The notes: generated by a model not told the origin, from the letters alone. A DNA stretch of 64,000 nucleotides from Mangrovimicrobium sediminis (GCF_004745945.1 NZ_SRLE01000004.1:186001-250000), one strand, 5' to 3'; positions 11,540-21,257 are shown, counted from the first letter of the stretch. A program made the numbers and translations.

Positions 11540-11601
11540 GTGCTGCTGGGACCGGAGCGTTCACCCCGAGGGGTGAACGCTCCGGTCCACGAGCAGTACC
11601 T
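11540..11601. repeat. Long hairpin 4 with 2 nt loop, possible bidirectional terminator
   Basis: A perfect 19 bp stem spans 11549-11567 and 11570-11588 with only GA in the loop, and the pairing continues imperfectly outward to about 11540 and 11601. It lies between two convergent genes. It lacks a T-tract in either direction, so a terminator role is possible but not shown. The remaining bases to 11695 contain only a short GCCCCCGGGGGC palindrome. Confidence 0.7.
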
Positions 11602-11695
11602 GCGGCCCCGCGAGCAGAAAGAGGCCCCCGGGGGCAGGGCGTCACGAGAGGAGCGGGGTGGTATCGCGCGGGAATGGGGAGCCGAGCGGGGAAGC

Positions 11696-14020
11696 TCAGG
11701 CAGCACCCATCGCCGCGAGGTCCTGGATCTTGCGGACAAAGTGCCAGGGCGTGAGCATGCGCGCCAGGTCGTCGGCCGGGACCGGTTCGCTGAACAGGTA
11801 GCCCTGGGCCAGGTGGGCGCCGTTGTCCGTGAGGAAGTGCATCTGTTCGGCCGTCTCCACGCCCGTGACCAGCACGCGCAGGCCAAGCGAGCGGGCCATA
11901 GCGATGATCGCGATCACCAGCTTGGCGCCGTTCTCGCTGCCGGCAGCCTGCAGCAGGAATTTGCGCTTGAGCTTGAGCTCGTCCAGCGGGTATTCGCCCA
12001 GGTAGCTGAGCGGCGAGTAGCCCGTGCCGAAATCGTCCACCGAGAGGTAGATACCGCTGCGCTTGAGGACGCTGAGGGCGTGTACCGTCTCCGGGTGGTT
12101 GCTGGTCATGATGCCCTCCGTGAGCGCCAGTTCCAGCTGGGACGGGGGGATGCCCTGTTGGGCGACCACTTCCGAGATGCGACGCACGAAGCCCGCGTCG
12201 AACTGCAGGGCGGAGACATTGATCGCCACCTTGGGCAGCTTCAGGCCCGCCTTGTTGAATTCGCGCACCTGGCGGCAGGCCTCGATCAGGACCCAGTCGC
12301 CGAGGGCTTCGATCATGCCGATCTCCTCGGCGAGCTTGATGAAATCGCCGGTGGGAATCAGGCCCAGCTCCGGGTGTTCCCAGCGCAGCAGGGCCTCGGC
12401 GCCGACCACCGAGCCGGTCAGGGTGTCTACCTGCGGCTGGTAGTGCAGGGCGAGTTCGCCGCGTTCGATGGCGCGACGCAGGTCGGATTCCAGTTGCAGG
12501 CGCTGCTCGCTGCCGGAGTTCATGGCGCGCTCGTAGAAGACGATGGTATCGCCGCCCTCGTCCAGGGCGTGCTGCTTGGCCGCGCTGGCGGCGCGCAGCA
12601 GGCTGTCCACGTCGGCGCCGTGGTTGGGCGCCATGGCCACGCCGACCCCGGAGCGCAGCACGATCTGCTTGCCCTCGATATCGATCGGCAGGCGCAGCTG
12701 GTCGAGAATGCGCTTGGCCACCTGGCGCGCCGCGTCCTCGGATTCCACCTCGTTGAGGACCACGGTGAATTCGTCGCCGCCCAGGCGCGATACCGCGATT
12801 TCAGCGTTGCTGTGGAAGAAATGACCGACGCTGTCGCTGCCGCGCACGGTGGCGCTCAGGCGGCGCGAAACCTCACGCAGCACGATGTCGCCAGCGGCCA
12901 TGCCGAGGGCGTCGTTGATGCGGCGGTAGCCGTCGATCTGGATGAACAACAGGGCCAGTTTGCGCTTCTTGCGCAGGCTCAGGCGCAGCAACAGCGCCAG
13001 TTGTTCACCGAACAGCTGGCGGTTGGGCAACTGGGTGAGGCGGTCGTAGTTGGCCAGCTTGCGCATCAGTGAGCGACGCTGTTCGGCCTCCTGTGCGGCT
13101 TTATCCAGCGCGGCGTCCCGCTCGGACAGTTGCTGGCCGCTCTCTTCAATCTTGCGTGCGAGCTGCTTGCGGTCGCGTTCCTGTTCGGCGCGGTAGGCGC
13201 GTACACCGTAGAGCACGTCGTTGACGGAGCGCATCACGTCGCCGATCTCGCCCTTTCCGTCGACCTGCAGCGGCGTGGAAAAATCGCCGTCGATAATGCG
13301 CTGTGCCGCGGCACCGATCTCCAGCAACGGCCGGGTAAGGCGCCGCGTGTAGTGAAACAGTACGCCGCTAAACAAAAGCGTGACGAGTACGGAAATCGCG
13401 AAGGTACCCAACGATACGCGCAGCGCATCGGTTACCAGGCTGCGGTTGTCCACACCCAGGTGCACGTAGCCGACCACCCAGTTGGAGTGCCCGAACTTGC
13501 CTTCCACGAGTGCGCGCGAAAGGCTCTCTGAATCCTGGCTGAAGGTGCCGGGGGTCACCGGTGAAATAATCGGGTAGCTCAGTTGCAGCTGCGAATTCAG
13601 GCGCAGCAGGCCGCTCCAGTAATTCGGCTGCCGGGCGTTGCCGCTAACGTCGACCAGCAGTGCGCCCGGTTCGTCGGAGAGCACGGTACCGCGCAGTCGG
13701 GCGAAGGGCAGTGGCGCCGCGCCCTCGCTGCGGGCCTGGCGGGCCACGGCAATCTGTTCACCAGTGGCGTCATAGACGATGGCGGTGCTGATCCTCGGGT
13801 CCTCGACCAACAGGCCGGCCTCACGTTGCAGTCCGTTGGCATCTTCGCGCAGCAGACGAAATGGCAGGCTGGATTCCGACAGGACCAGGTTGTGCATGTC
13901 CCCGCGCAACGCCTGGTAGCCGGCGTCGTACTCGCGCAGCGCCACACCGGCGCTGAGCAGACCCGCAATCAGGATGGCGCAGACGCCGAAAATGCTGCCC
14001 AGCCGCGCGGCGAGATTCAT
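11696..14020 (-). CDS. Membrane-bound GGDEF-EAL cyclic-di-GMP protein
   Basis: 774-residue regulator of cyclic-di-GMP from ATG 14020; the frame is open to a TTG at 14089. Layout: transmembrane helix (about 8-27), a periplasmic sensor region of about 180 residues, a second helix (about 206-222), a HAMP-like linker and coiled coil, GGDEF (residues 414-418, RLGGDEF intact) and EAL (542-544, intact). EAL-domain residues in NVS, DDFGTG and VETAEQ are kept, so both cyclase and phosphodiesterase activity are possible. The usual KID motif reads KLK (683-685). About 12 residues separate the putative I-site RGSD (393-396) from its normal place before GGDEF. The ligand is unknown. Confidence 0.88.
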   Translation of the reverse strand: MNLAARLGSIFGVCAILIAGLLSAGVALREYDAGYQALRGDMHNLVLSESSLPFRLLREDANGLQREAGLLVEDPRISTAIVYDATGEQIAVARQARSEGAAPLPFARLRGTVLSDEPGALLVDVSGNARQPNYWSGLLRLNSQLQLSYPIISPVTPGTFSQDSESLSRALVEGKFGHSNWVVGYVHLGVDNRSLVTDALRVSLGTFAISVLVTLLFSGVLFHYTRRLTRPLLEIGAAAQRIIDGDFSTPLQVDGKGEIGDVMRSVNDVLYGVRAYRAEQERDRKQLARKIEESGQQLSERDAALDKAAQEAEQRRSLMRKLANYDRLTQLPNRQLFGEQLALLLRLSLRKKRKLALLFIQIDGYRRINDALGMAAGDIVLREVSRRLSATVRGSDSVGHFFHSNAEIAVSRLGGDEFTVVLNEVESEDAARQVAKRILDQLRLPIDIEGKQIVLRSGVGVAMAPNHGADVDSLLRAASAAKQHALDEGGDTIVFYERAMNSGSEQRLQLESDLRRAIERGELALHYQPQVDTLTGSVVGAEALLRWEHPELGLIPTGDFIKLAEEIGMIEALGDWVLIEACRQVREFNKAGLKLPKVAINVSALQFDAGFVRRISEVVAQQGIPPSQLELALTEGIMTSNHPETVHALSVLKRSGIYLSVDDFGTGYSPLSYLGEYPLDELKLKRKFLLQAAGSENGAKLVIAIIAMARSLGLRVLVTGVETAEQMHFLTDNGAHLAQGYLFSEPVPADDLARMLTPWHFVRKIQDLAAMGAA

Positions 14021-14434
14021 CGCCCACAAGCCGGGACAATTCCCGACTTCTCTCGCAGCAAGCTCAATCTGCTCATGCAGACTCCTCAATAGACAGCGTC
14101 AGCCCGTACGGTCGAGATTCCCTCGCCGACAGGGGAAGTTTCAGGTGATATATCGCCAATCCGGCGACATTGAACGAGCAATCAATATAGCCGGGGGGGT
14201 GTGTAAAGAAAACTGACACATGTGTCGCGGTTCACAGATTGAACAGATGTTGAGCCATTTTCCATCGCGCAGGCGTGTCGGCGGCGCTGGAGCGAAAATA
14301 TCCGCCTGCTGCGCCTTGAAATCCCCGCCCCGGGTCCCCATGTCCGACGGATCAAAATGCGCGCGACGCAAATCGCGGATTCACGTCGCAAAATTGCGCA
14401 AAGCCATCGCACAAAACAGCCAGAAGAGGACGCC
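14021..14434. other. Divergent regulatory region between GGDEF-EAL gene and htpG
   Basis: This 414 bp gap carries the promoters of two divergent genes. The only clear signal is the heat-shock promoter at 14315-14341. A run of G residues sits at 14192-14198. I see no RNA gene or repeat. Confidence 0.6.
14315..14341 (+). promoter_or_regulatory. Sigma-32 heat-shock promoter of htpG
   Basis: CTTGAAA at 14315-14321 and CCCCAT at 14336-14341 (continuing GT) are separated by 14 nt. This is an almost exact match to the sigma-32 consensus (CTTGAAA, 13-15 nt, CCCCAT). It lies about 90 bp upstream of the htpG start, implying heat-shock control. Confidence 0.85.
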
Positions 14435-16351
14435 ATGACCGCCGAGATGAACAAGGAGACCCTGGGCTTCCAGACCGAGGCGAAGCAGCTGCTTCACCTG
14501 ATGATCCACTCCCTGTACAGCAACCGCGAGATCTTCCTGCGTGAGCTGATCTCCAACGCTTCCGACGCCATCGACAAGCTGCGTTTCGCGGCACTTGCCG
14601 ACGAGAGCCTGCTGGAAGGCCAGGGCGACTACCGGGTTCAGGTCGATGTCGACCCCGAGGCGAAGACCATCAGCATCGATGACAACGGCATTGGCATGAA
14701 CCGCGACGAGGTTATCGAGCACCTGGGCACCATTGCCAAGTCCGGTACCGCGGCCTTCCTGCAGAACCTCAGCGGCGACCAGAAAAAGGATTCCCAGCTG
14801 ATCGGCCAGTTCGGGGTCGGCTTTTACTCCGCATTTATCGTCGCCAACCGCGTCGAGGTGCACACGCGCAAGGCCGGGGATGACGCCGGCGCCGGCGTGC
14901 TGTGGGAATCCCACGGCGAGTCGGAATTCTCGGTGGAACAGCGCGACAAAGTTGGGCGCGGCACGCGGGTCACGCTCTACCTGAAAGAGGGCTGCGAGGA
15001 ATTCGCCGACGACTACCGCGTGCGCAGCGTGATCAAGAAATACTCGGACCACATTTCGGTGCCGGTGATGATGCTGGAGTCCGAACCGCCGGCAGCGGAG
15101 CCCGAGGAGGGCGCCGAGCCCGCCGCGCCGCAGTACAAGGCGGTCAACGAGGCCACCGCGCTGTGGACGCGCAGCCGCACCGAGGTGTCTGACGACGAAT
15201 ACAAGGCGTTCTACCGCCATGTCTCCCACGATTTCGACGACCCGCTGACCTGGAGCCACAACCGGGTCGAGGGCAAGCTGGAGTACACCAGCTTGCTGTA
15301 TTTGCCCAAACGCGCTCCCTTCGACCTGTGGAACCGCGACATGGCGCGCGGGCTCAAGCTGTACGTGCAGCGTACGTTCATCATGGACGAGGCCGAGCAG
15401 TTCCTGCCCATGTACCTGCGTTTCATCAAGGGCGTGGTGGACTCCAACGACCTGCCGCTCAACGTGTCGCGGGAGATCCTGCAACGGGACGGGCAGGTCG
15501 AGTCCATGCGCAGTGCACTGACCAAGCGCGCCCTGGATATGCTGGACAAACTGTCCCGCCAGGAGGGTGACGACTACGCCGAGTTCTGGAAACAGTTCGG
15601 CGAAGTGCTGAAAGAGGGTCCGGCAGAAGACTTCGCTAACCGCGAGAAGATCGCAAAACTGCTGCGCTTTGCCACTACCCACACCGATACCCCGGTCCAG
15701 GACCAGTCCCTGGAGGACTACGTCTCGCGCATGGGTGAGAACCAGGACAAGATCTACTACGTCGTGGCGGAGAACTTCAACACGGCGAAGAACAGCCCGC
15801 ATCTCGAGGTGTTCCGCAAGAAAGGTATCGAAGTGCTGCTGCTCAGCGACCGCATCGACGAGTGGCTGATGGGTCACCTGCAGGAGTTCGACGGCAAGCC
15901 GCTGCAGGACGTCGCCCGCGGCAACCTGGAACTGGGCGAGGAGAGCGAGGAGGAAAAAGCCGAGCGCGAGCAACTGGCGAAGCAGAGCGAGGGCCTGGTC
16001 GAGCGCCTGGCAAAAGTATTGGAGAGCAGTGTCGCCGAGGTTCGCGCCTCGGGCCGCCTCACCGATTCCCCCGCCTGCCTGGTGGTGGGCGAGCAGGACA
16101 TGGGCGCGCAAATGCGACGCATCATGGAGGCGGCCGGGCAACCGGTGCCGGAATCCAAGCCCATCCTGGAGGTCAATCCGCACCACCCTCTGCTGGAAAT
16201 GCTCGACCAGGAAGCCGATGAGGACCGTTTTGCCGACCTCGCCAGCATCGTGTTCGACCAGGCCCAGTTGGCCGAGGGCGGGCAACTGGAGGACCCGGCG
16301 GCCTACGTCTCGCGGCTGAACAAACTGCTGCTGACCCTGAGCGGCCGCTGA
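14435..16351 (+). CDS. htpG: Molecular chaperone HtpG (Hsp90)
   Basis: 638-residue bacterial Hsp90, an ATP-driven dimeric chaperone. The N-terminal GHKL ATPase motifs are intact: [30 protein letters not shown] and [11 protein letters not shown]. The middle and C-terminal dimerisation domains follow at normal length. ATG 14435 is preceded by AGAAGAGGA and gives the conserved start; the frame is open further upstream without a ribosome site. The sigma-32 promoter upstream explains its regulation. Confidence 0.97.
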   Translation: MTAEMNKETLGFQTEAKQLLHLMIHSLYSNREIFLRELISNASDAIDKLRFAALADESLLEGQGDYRVQVDVDPEAKTISIDDNGIGMNRDEVIEHLGTIAKSGTAAFLQNLSGDQKKDSQLIGQFGVGFYSAFIVANRVEVHTRKAGDDAGAGVLWESHGESEFSVEQRDKVGRGTRVTLYLKEGCEEFADDYRVRSVIKKYSDHISVPVMMLESEPPAAEPEEGAEPAAPQYKAVNEATALWTRSRTEVSDDEYKAFYRHVSHDFDDPLTWSHNRVEGKLEYTSLLYLPKRAPFDLWNRDMARGLKLYVQRTFIMDEAEQFLPMYLRFIKGVVDSNDLPLNVSREILQRDGQVESMRSALTKRALDMLDKLSRQEGDDYAEFWKQFGEVLKEGPAEDFANREKIAKLLRFATTHTDTPVQDQSLEDYVSRMGENQDKIYYVVAENFNTAKNSPHLEVFRKKGIEVLLLSDRIDEWLMGHLQEFDGKPLQDVARGNLELGEESEEEKAEREQLAKQSEGLVERLAKVLESSVAEVRASGRLTDSPACLVVGEQDMGAQMRRIMEAAGQPVPESKPILEVNPHHPLLEMLDQEADEDRFADLASIVFDQAQLAEGGQLEDPAAYVSRLNKLLLTLSGR

Positions 16352-16402
16352 GCCGGGCGGGTCGCGCCGCAGGCCGCACAGTTTGCTAGACTGGCGGGTT
16401 CT

Positions 16403-16422
16403 GGCCCGGCTTGCTCCGGGCC
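16403..16422. other. Hairpin between htpG and sixA
   Basis: GGCCCGG / CCGGGCC pair around a 6 nt loop in the gap after htpG. There is no T-tract. It may act as a weak terminator or mRNA 3' end element. Confidence 0.3.
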
Positions 16423-16446
16423 GCCATTCGCGGGAGTAGGACACGG

Positions 16447-16947
16447 GTGATTGTAACGATCTGGCGCCACGGACAGGCGGGCAACGCAGTGCGCGACCGC
16501 GATCGCGAGTTGACCGAGACCGGACTGGATGACGTCGGCTTTGGCTGCAGCCAGTTCCTGCAGTTGTGTGAACAGCGCGGTATTCCCGTGCCGGACCTGA
16601 TTCTCTACAGCCGCTGGCTGCGTACCAGCCAGACCGCCGACATCATCGGCTCGCGCCTGCCCGCTGCCAGCCGCGAAGCCTGCGAGGCCCTGATTCCGGG
16701 CCAGCGCAGCCCCCTGGTCGACAGCGAGTTGCAGCATCGCGCGCAGGACGGCGCCGCGCAGCACATCGTGCTGGTCTCGCACCAGCCATTGGTCTCCAGC
16801 CTTATCGATTATTACCTGGACGACCCGGGGAGGGTGGCGCCGCTGGTGCCCGGGGCTTTCGCCAGCCTGCAACTGGACGTCGCCGCGATGGGCTGTGGCC
16901 GGCTGCTGTTCAGTGCACAACCCCCCGAATTCGAGGGGGTGCTGTGA
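16447..16947 (+). CDS. sixA: SixA-like phosphohistidine phosphatase
   Basis: 166-residue histidine-phosphatase-superfamily protein similar in size to SixA, which removes phosphate from phosphohistidine proteins (Hpt domains or the nitrogen PTS). The catalytic RHG motif lies at the N-terminus (IWRHGQAG), followed by the family segment SRWLRTSQTAD and a second histidine in LVSHQPLVSS. GTG 16447 is chosen because GGAGTAGG lies just upstream and SixA proteins start only a few residues before RHG. It overlaps the next gene by 4 bp (GTGA). Confidence 0.85.
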   Translation: MIVTIWRHGQAGNAVRDRDRELTETGLDDVGFGCSQFLQLCEQRGIPVPDLILYSRWLRTSQTADIIGSRLPAASREACEALIPGQRSPLVDSELQHRAQDGAAQHIVLVSHQPLVSSLIDYYLDDPGRVAPLVPGAFASLQLDVAAMGCGRLLFSAQPPEFEGVL

Positions 16948-17804
16948 CGCCGCAGGGCGCGCGCGACTACAGTTTCGAGGTCGAGGGCCTGCGCCTGGCG
17001 GCACTCGGCTGGGGCGATCCGGCGGCACCGCCGGTGCTGGCGCTGCATGGCTGGCTGGATAACGCCGCGAGTTTCGCCCGCCTCGCGCCGCTGCTCGATC
17101 GCCACTTCATTCTCGCCATCGACCTTCCCGGGCACGGCCAGTCCGCCTGGCGTTCGGTGGATGCCACCTACCAGATTTACGATGACCTGCCGCAACTGCA
17201 CGCGCTGCTGGAGCATCTCGGCTGGGAGCGTTGCGCGCTGCTCGGTCACTCGCGCGGGGCGATCATGTCCGTGTTGTATGCGGCGAGTTTTCCCGAGCGG
17301 GTGTCGCGCCTGGTGCTGCTGGACGGCCTCGTGCCGCAGCCCACGCCCGAGGCGGAGTTCTCCGGCCAGTTGCGGCAGTTCGTGCTCGAACGCGCCCGCT
17401 ACCTGTCGCGCCAGCAATCGGTGTATCCCTCCCTGGAAAAGGCCATCTCTGTGCGCGAGGCCTATGGCCTGCCGCCGGAGGCGGCGCGGCTGATCGTGCC
17501 GCGCAACCTGGTGGCGCGCGACGGCGGCTTTTGCTGGACCACGGACCCGCGGCTGCGCGGGGCCTCGGCCATAAAGCTTAGCGTCGGCCAGATCGAGTCT
17601 GCCCTGGCTGCGGTGGCGGCGCCGGCGCTGCTGCTACTGGCGGAAAACGGCCTCGGCGGCGCACAGATGGAGAACTACCTGGCGCAGCGCGAGCACCTGC
17701 GCCACGCCAGCCTGGTGAAGCTGCCGGGCGGACACCATTTCCATCTCGAGGAGGGTGTCGTTACACTGGCGCGCAGCATAAACCAATTTCTCGCCGCCGA
17801 TTGA
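16944..17804 (+). CDS. Alpha/beta-fold hydrolase
   Basis: 286-residue cytosolic serine hydrolase with a GTG start overlapping the sixA stop. Visible features are the oxyanion-hole segment LHGWLDNA, the LPGHGQS loop, the nucleophile elbow GHSRG and the catalytic histidine in GGHHFHLEEG. It belongs to the MhpC/SERHL-like group of esterases and C-C hydrolases. The substrate cannot be read from sequence. The stop overlaps the start of the next gene by one base, so sixA, this gene and the DUF4892 gene are probably co-translated. Confidence 0.8.
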   Translation: MTPQGARDYSFEVEGLRLAALGWGDPAAPPVLALHGWLDNAASFARLAPLLDRHFILAIDLPGHGQSAWRSVDATYQIYDDLPQLHALLEHLGWERCALLGHSRGAIMSVLYAASFPERVSRLVLLDGLVPQPTPEAEFSGQLRQFVLERARYLSRQQSVYPSLEKAISVREAYGLPPEAARLIVPRNLVARDGGFCWTTDPRLRGASAIKLSVGQIESALAAVAAPALLLLAENGLGGAQMENYLAQREHLRHASLVKLPGGHHFHLEEGVVTLARSINQFLAAD

Positions 17805-18355
17805 TGCCGAACCGCCGTTTACCCCGTTACTTCCTGTCGCCTTTCCTGCTGCTCGCGCTGTTCCTCGCCTTGCCGGTGCGCGCCGATGCCCCGGGCGACT
17901 TGCTCGAGCGCCTGGACGGCTACCCGCACACGCGTCGCCTGGAGCATGAGGTGCGCAGCGTTATTGATTACGAAGTCGGCCTGGGGGCGATCCAGAAACG
18001 CAGCGGCGCCTGGCAGTTCAAGCGCAGCGAGCGCCTGAGCGGGACTCTGGAGCGCTACACCTGGCAGGTCGTCGACGGTTTCACCGCGGCCCAGGTGCTG
18101 GCCAGGCTGGAGCAGGAGTTGGTCGCCAGTAGCGAGATGCTTTTTGCCTGTGACAGCCGGGCCTGCGGCCAGGGTTCCCAGTGGGCCAATGGCGTGTTCG
18201 GCCAGCGCTTGCTCTACGGACGCGACGAGAACCAGCACTACCGGGTGTATGGCCCGCCGGCGGGCGCCGCAGCCGATTATCGCGTACTGCTGTTCAGCGC
18301 CGCCCGCATGGCGGACCGCCAGTACCTGCACGCGGAAATCCTGCGGGTCGAGTAA
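17804..18355 (+). CDS. DUF4892-family secreted protein
   Basis: 183-residue protein with a clear signal peptide (hydrophobic residues about 10-24, cleavage probably after VRADA). The body carries the DUF4892 hallmark of two cysteines in a FACDSRACGQGSQWAN segment about 45 residues from the C-terminus. Members are periplasmic proteins of unknown function found mainly in pseudomonads and relatives. It is the third gene of the sixA-hydrolase run. I assign no biochemical role. Confidence 0.75.
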   Translation: MPNRRLPRYFLSPFLLLALFLALPVRADAPGDLLERLDGYPHTRRLEHEVRSVIDYEVGLGAIQKRSGAWQFKRSERLSGTLERYTWQVVDGFTAAQVLARLEQELVASSEMLFACDSRACGQGSQWANGVFGQRLLYGRDENQHYRVYGPPAGAAADYRVLLFSAARMADRQYLHAEILRVE

Positions 18356-18426
18356 GGCCTGGCGCGTTTTTCTGCGGGGGTTCGCCTGTGGGGTATCGCG
18401 TGTGAGCGGGCGCCTGTGGCCGCTGT

Positions 18427-18465
18427 CTGTGGGTGTCGCCTGTGGGTGTCGCCTGTGGGTATTTG
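18427..18465. repeat. 13 bp tandem repeat, about 2.5 copies
   Basis: The unit CTGTGGGTGTCGC occurs twice in full, then partly, in the gap between the DUF4892 gene and folE. It looks like a short slippage repeat; no other feature is visible in the gap. Confidence 0.6.
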
Positions 18466-18517
18466 CAGCGCGCGATGGCGGGAGACAGCCTGCGCGCCGC
18501 GGGAAGGTTGAGCGCCG

Positions 18518-19066
18518 TTAGCGGCGCATCTGCAGTAGCTGCAGGAACTCGTCGCGGGTCTTCTGCGAATCGCGGAAGCTGCCCAGCATCGCGGACGTCT
18601 TCATCACCGAGTTCTGTTTCTCCACGCCGCGCATCATCATGCACATGTGCTGCGCCTCGATAATCACCCCGACACCCTCGGCGCCGGTCACTTCCATGAT
18701 GGTGCTCGCAATCTGCGAGGTCAGCGCTTCCTGGATCTGCAGGCGGCGGGCGAACACATCGACAATACGGGCGACCTTCGACAGGCCGAGCACCTTGCCG
18801 GTGGGAATATAAGCCGCGTGGCACTTACCGATGAACGGCAGCAGGTGGTGTTCGCACATGGAGTAGAGCTCGATGTCCTGCACCAGCACCATCTCGCTGG
18901 AGTCCGAGGGAAACAGCGCATTATTGACCACGTCATCCACCGACTGGTTATAGCCGCGGGTGAGGAACTCGAAGGCCTTGGCGGCCCGTTTCGGTGTGTC
19001 GACCAGCCCCGGACGCTCGAGGTCTTCGCCGACTGCTTCGATGATCGCGGCCCAATGTTTTTCCAC
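18518..19066 (-). CDS. folE: GTP cyclohydrolase I
   Basis: 182-residue enzyme converting GTP to dihydroneopterin triphosphate, the first step of folate (and, with QueF, queuosine) biosynthesis. The zinc and active-site motif [10 protein letters not shown] is intact, with further family segments [16 protein letters not shown] and [11 protein letters not shown] containing the second zinc cysteine. Its length is typical for the single-domain bacterial form. It is transcribed alone, divergent from prmB across a 114 bp gap. Confidence 0.95.
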   Translation of the reverse strand: MEKHWAAIIEAVGEDLERPGLVDTPKRAAKAFEFLTRGYNQSVDDVVNNALFPSDSSEMVLVQDIELYSMCEHHLLPFIGKCHAAYIPTGKVLGLSKVARIVDVFARRLQIQEALTSQIASTIMEVTGAEGVGVIIEAQHMCMMMRGVEKQNSVMKTSAMLGSFRDSQKTRDEFLQLLQMRR

Positions 19067-19180
19067 AGACAGTGCTCCTGTGTTTGATTATCTATCTGGC
19101 CAGTCAGGGCCGGGGCCGGGAATGGTAACAACCCGCCTCCGGCGTGGCAATCGAACCCGGGGCGGGTTTACACTCTCGCC

Positions 19181-20098
19181 ATGTCGACTCCGGATACGCA
19201 TTCCCGGCTGCCATCCACGCTGGGTGAACTGCTGCACCACTGCCACGAAACCCTGTGTGGCGCCGATGTCTATTACGGGCACGGCACCGATAATCCCTGG
19301 GATGAAGCGGTACAACTCGTGTTACATGTCGCCGGCCTGCCGGTGGACTGTGGCGAGGAAGTCCTCGATCTCGCGGTGACCCCGGCACAGCGCGATCGCG
19401 CGCTGGAGCTGCTGCAGCAGCGCATCGAACAGCGCCAGCCCTTGCCTTACCTGTTGGGTCGCGCCTGGTTCGCCGGCCTGGAGTTTGCCTGTGACTCTCG
19501 CGCCATCATTCCGCGCTCGCCGCTGGCGGAGCTGATCCTCGACGACTATTCCCCCTGGTATACCGGGCCTGCGCCGCGCCGCATCCTCGACCTGTGCTGC
19601 GGCGGCGGTTGCATCGGTCTCGCAGCGGCTCACTACAGCCAGGCGCAGGTCGATCTCGCCGACATCGACGCCGATGCCCTGGCCCTGGCGGCGGAAAACC
19701 GCCAGCGGTTCGGGCTCGAGGACCGCGTGGAAATTTTCACTTCGGACCTGTTCGATGGCCTGCCCCCGGCACGCTACGACATTATCCTGTCAAACCCGCC
19801 CTATGTGGACGCCGCGGACCTCGCCGGCATGCCTGACGAGTACCGCCATGAACCGGCCCTGGCCCTGGGCAGCGGCGACGATGGCCTGGACCTGACGCGG
19901 CGCATTCTCGCCTGCGCGGCGGACTACCTGGCGGACACGGGCCTGCTGGTGGTGGAAGTGGGCAACAGCTGGGAGGCGCTGGAGGCGGCTTATCCGCAAG
20001 TCCCGTTCACCTGGCTGGAGTTCGCCAACGGTGGGCACGGGGTGTTTGCCCTGAGTGCGGCACAACTGCAGGAATACGCCACAAGTCTGCGTCGATAA
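19181..20098 (+). CDS. prmB: Ribosomal protein L3 N5-glutamine methyltransferase
   Basis: 305-residue SAM-dependent methyltransferase of the HemK/PrmB family that methylates a glutamine of ribosomal protein L3. The SAM motif (LDLCCGGGCIGLAAAH) and the catalytic NPPYVD motif are present, and the N-terminal helical substrate domain (about 1-100) has PrmB-like length. The PrmB call over PrmC rests on length and on its position before aroC, as in many gammaproteobacteria. A TACACT hexamer ends 6 bp before ATG, so the transcript may have a very short leader. Confidence 0.9.
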   Translation: MSTPDTHSRLPSTLGELLHHCHETLCGADVYYGHGTDNPWDEAVQLVLHVAGLPVDCGEEVLDLAVTPAQRDRALELLQQRIEQRQPLPYLLGRAWFAGLEFACDSRAIIPRSPLAELILDDYSPWYTGPAPRRILDLCCGGGCIGLAAAHYSQAQVDLADIDADALALAAENRQRFGLEDRVEIFTSDLFDGLPPARYDIILSNPPYVDAADLAGMPDEYRHEPALALGSGDDGLDLTRRILACAADYLADTGLLVVEVGNSWEALEAAYPQVPFTWLEFANGGHGVFALSAAQLQEYATSLRR

Positions 20099-20108
20099 CG
20101 GCTATAAT
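20080..20108 (+). promoter_or_regulatory. Possible sigma-70 promoter of aroC
   Basis: A perfect -10 hexamer TATAAT lies at 20103-20108, immediately after the prmB stop. The -35 at the 17 bp position (CACAAG) is weak. It would give a leader of roughly 25 nt before the aroC ATG. Confidence 0.4.
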
Positions 20109-20140
20109 GCGCCGTTTTGGACGGCAGGCAGCAGCGGACG

Positions 20141-21250
20141 ATGGCGGGCAACACTCTGGGCAAACTCTTCACGGTCACCAGCTTTGGCGAAAGCCATGGG
20201 CCGGCGCTGGGCTGCGTTATCGACGGTTGTCCTCCCGGGCTTGCCCTGTGCGAGGCCGATATGCAGCGCGACCTCGACCGGCGCAAGCCGGGCACCTCGC
20301 GGTTCACCACCCAGCGCCGCGAGGCGGACGAGGTGCGCATCCTCTCAGGTGTCTTCGAGGGGCGCACCACTGGCACTGCCATCGGCCTTCTGATCGAGAA
20401 TACCGACCAGCGCTCCAAGGATTACTCGAACATCGCCGACACGTTCCGCCCGGCGCACGCGGACTACACCTACGACCAGAAGTACGGCTTCCGCGATTAC
20501 CGCGGCGGCGGTCGCTCCTCCGCGCGCGAGACCGCCATGCGCGTCGCCGCCGGCGCCATCGCCAAGAAATACCTGGCCGAGCGTTACGGTATCCTGGTGC
20601 GCGGCTACCTGGCGCAACTGGGGCCGATCCGCGCCGAGAAGCTCGACTGGGACCTGGTGGAAACCAACCCCTTCTTCTGTCCGGATGCCGATCGTATCGG
20701 CGAGATGGAAGCCTACATGGCCGCCCTCAACAAGGAAGGCAACTCGATTGGCGCGCGCATCAACGTGGTCGCCAGCGGCGTGCCGGCGGGCCTGGGCGAA
20801 CCGGTGTTCGATCGCCTGGATGCCGACATCGCCCACGCCATGATGGGCATCAACGCGGTCAAGGGCGTGGAGATCGGCGCCGGCTTCGACTGTGTCGAGC
20901 AAAAGGGCAGCGAGCACCGCGACCTGCTGACCCCGCAGGGCTTCGTCGGCAACAACGCCGGCGGCGTGCTGGGCGGGATTTCCAGCGGCCAGGACATCAC
21001 CGTGAGCATCGCCCTGAAGCCCACCTCGAGCATTCGCCTGCCGGGTGCCAGCATCGACACCCGCGGCGAGGCCATCGAGGTAGTGACCCACGGTCGCCAC
21101 GACCCCTGCGTGGGCATTCGCGCCACACCTATCGCCGAGGCCATGCTGGCGCTGGTGCTGATGGACCACCTGCTGCGTCACCGCGGCCAGAACGCCGACG
21201 TGAACTGCGCCACGCCCGCAATTCCCGGCAGCGCGCCCGGGAACGACTGA
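20141..21250 (+). CDS. aroC: Chorismate synthase
   Basis: 369-residue enzyme of the shikimate pathway that makes chorismate from 5-enolpyruvylshikimate-3-phosphate using reduced FMN. The start [10 protein letters not shown] and the signature [14 protein letters not shown] match the family, as do the [12 protein letters not shown] segment and the GISSGQDI motif. ATG 20141 is chosen over an in-frame start at 20117 because the family begins with this motif. Chorismate is the substrate of PabB, encoded at 54815-56173. Confidence 0.97.
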   Translation: MAGNTLGKLFTVTSFGESHGPALGCVIDGCPPGLALCEADMQRDLDRRKPGTSRFTTQRREADEVRILSGVFEGRTTGTAIGLLIENTDQRSKDYSNIADTFRPAHADYTYDQKYGFRDYRGGGRSSARETAMRVAAGAIAKKYLAERYGILVRGYLAQLGPIRAEKLDWDLVETNPFFCPDADRIGEMEAYMAALNKEGNSIGARINVVASGVPAGLGEPVFDRLDADIAHAMMGINAVKGVEIGAGFDCVEQKGSEHRDLLTPQGFVGNNAGGVLGGISSGQDITVSIALKPTSSIRLPGASIDTRGEAIEVVTHGRHDPCVGIRATPIAEAMLALVLMDHLLRHRGQNADVNCATPAIPGSAPGND

Positions 21251-21257
21251 GCCGGCC

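Noticed and set aside
10977-11576. Several frames of 60-200 codons across the region after sucD
   Set aside because: They run through the inverted repeats on both strands, have repetitive Arg/Pro-rich translations and lack credible starts.
11013-11588. CRISPR array
   Set aside because: The repeats are inverted, differ in sequence and spacing, and no cas genes are present.
14192-14198. G-run as a phase-variable tract
   Set aside because: Only seven G residues, upstream of any start codon and not adjacent to a recognised promoter; too little support.
14381-16444. 687-codon open frame on the minus strand
   Set aside because: It is antisense to htpG, which is certain.
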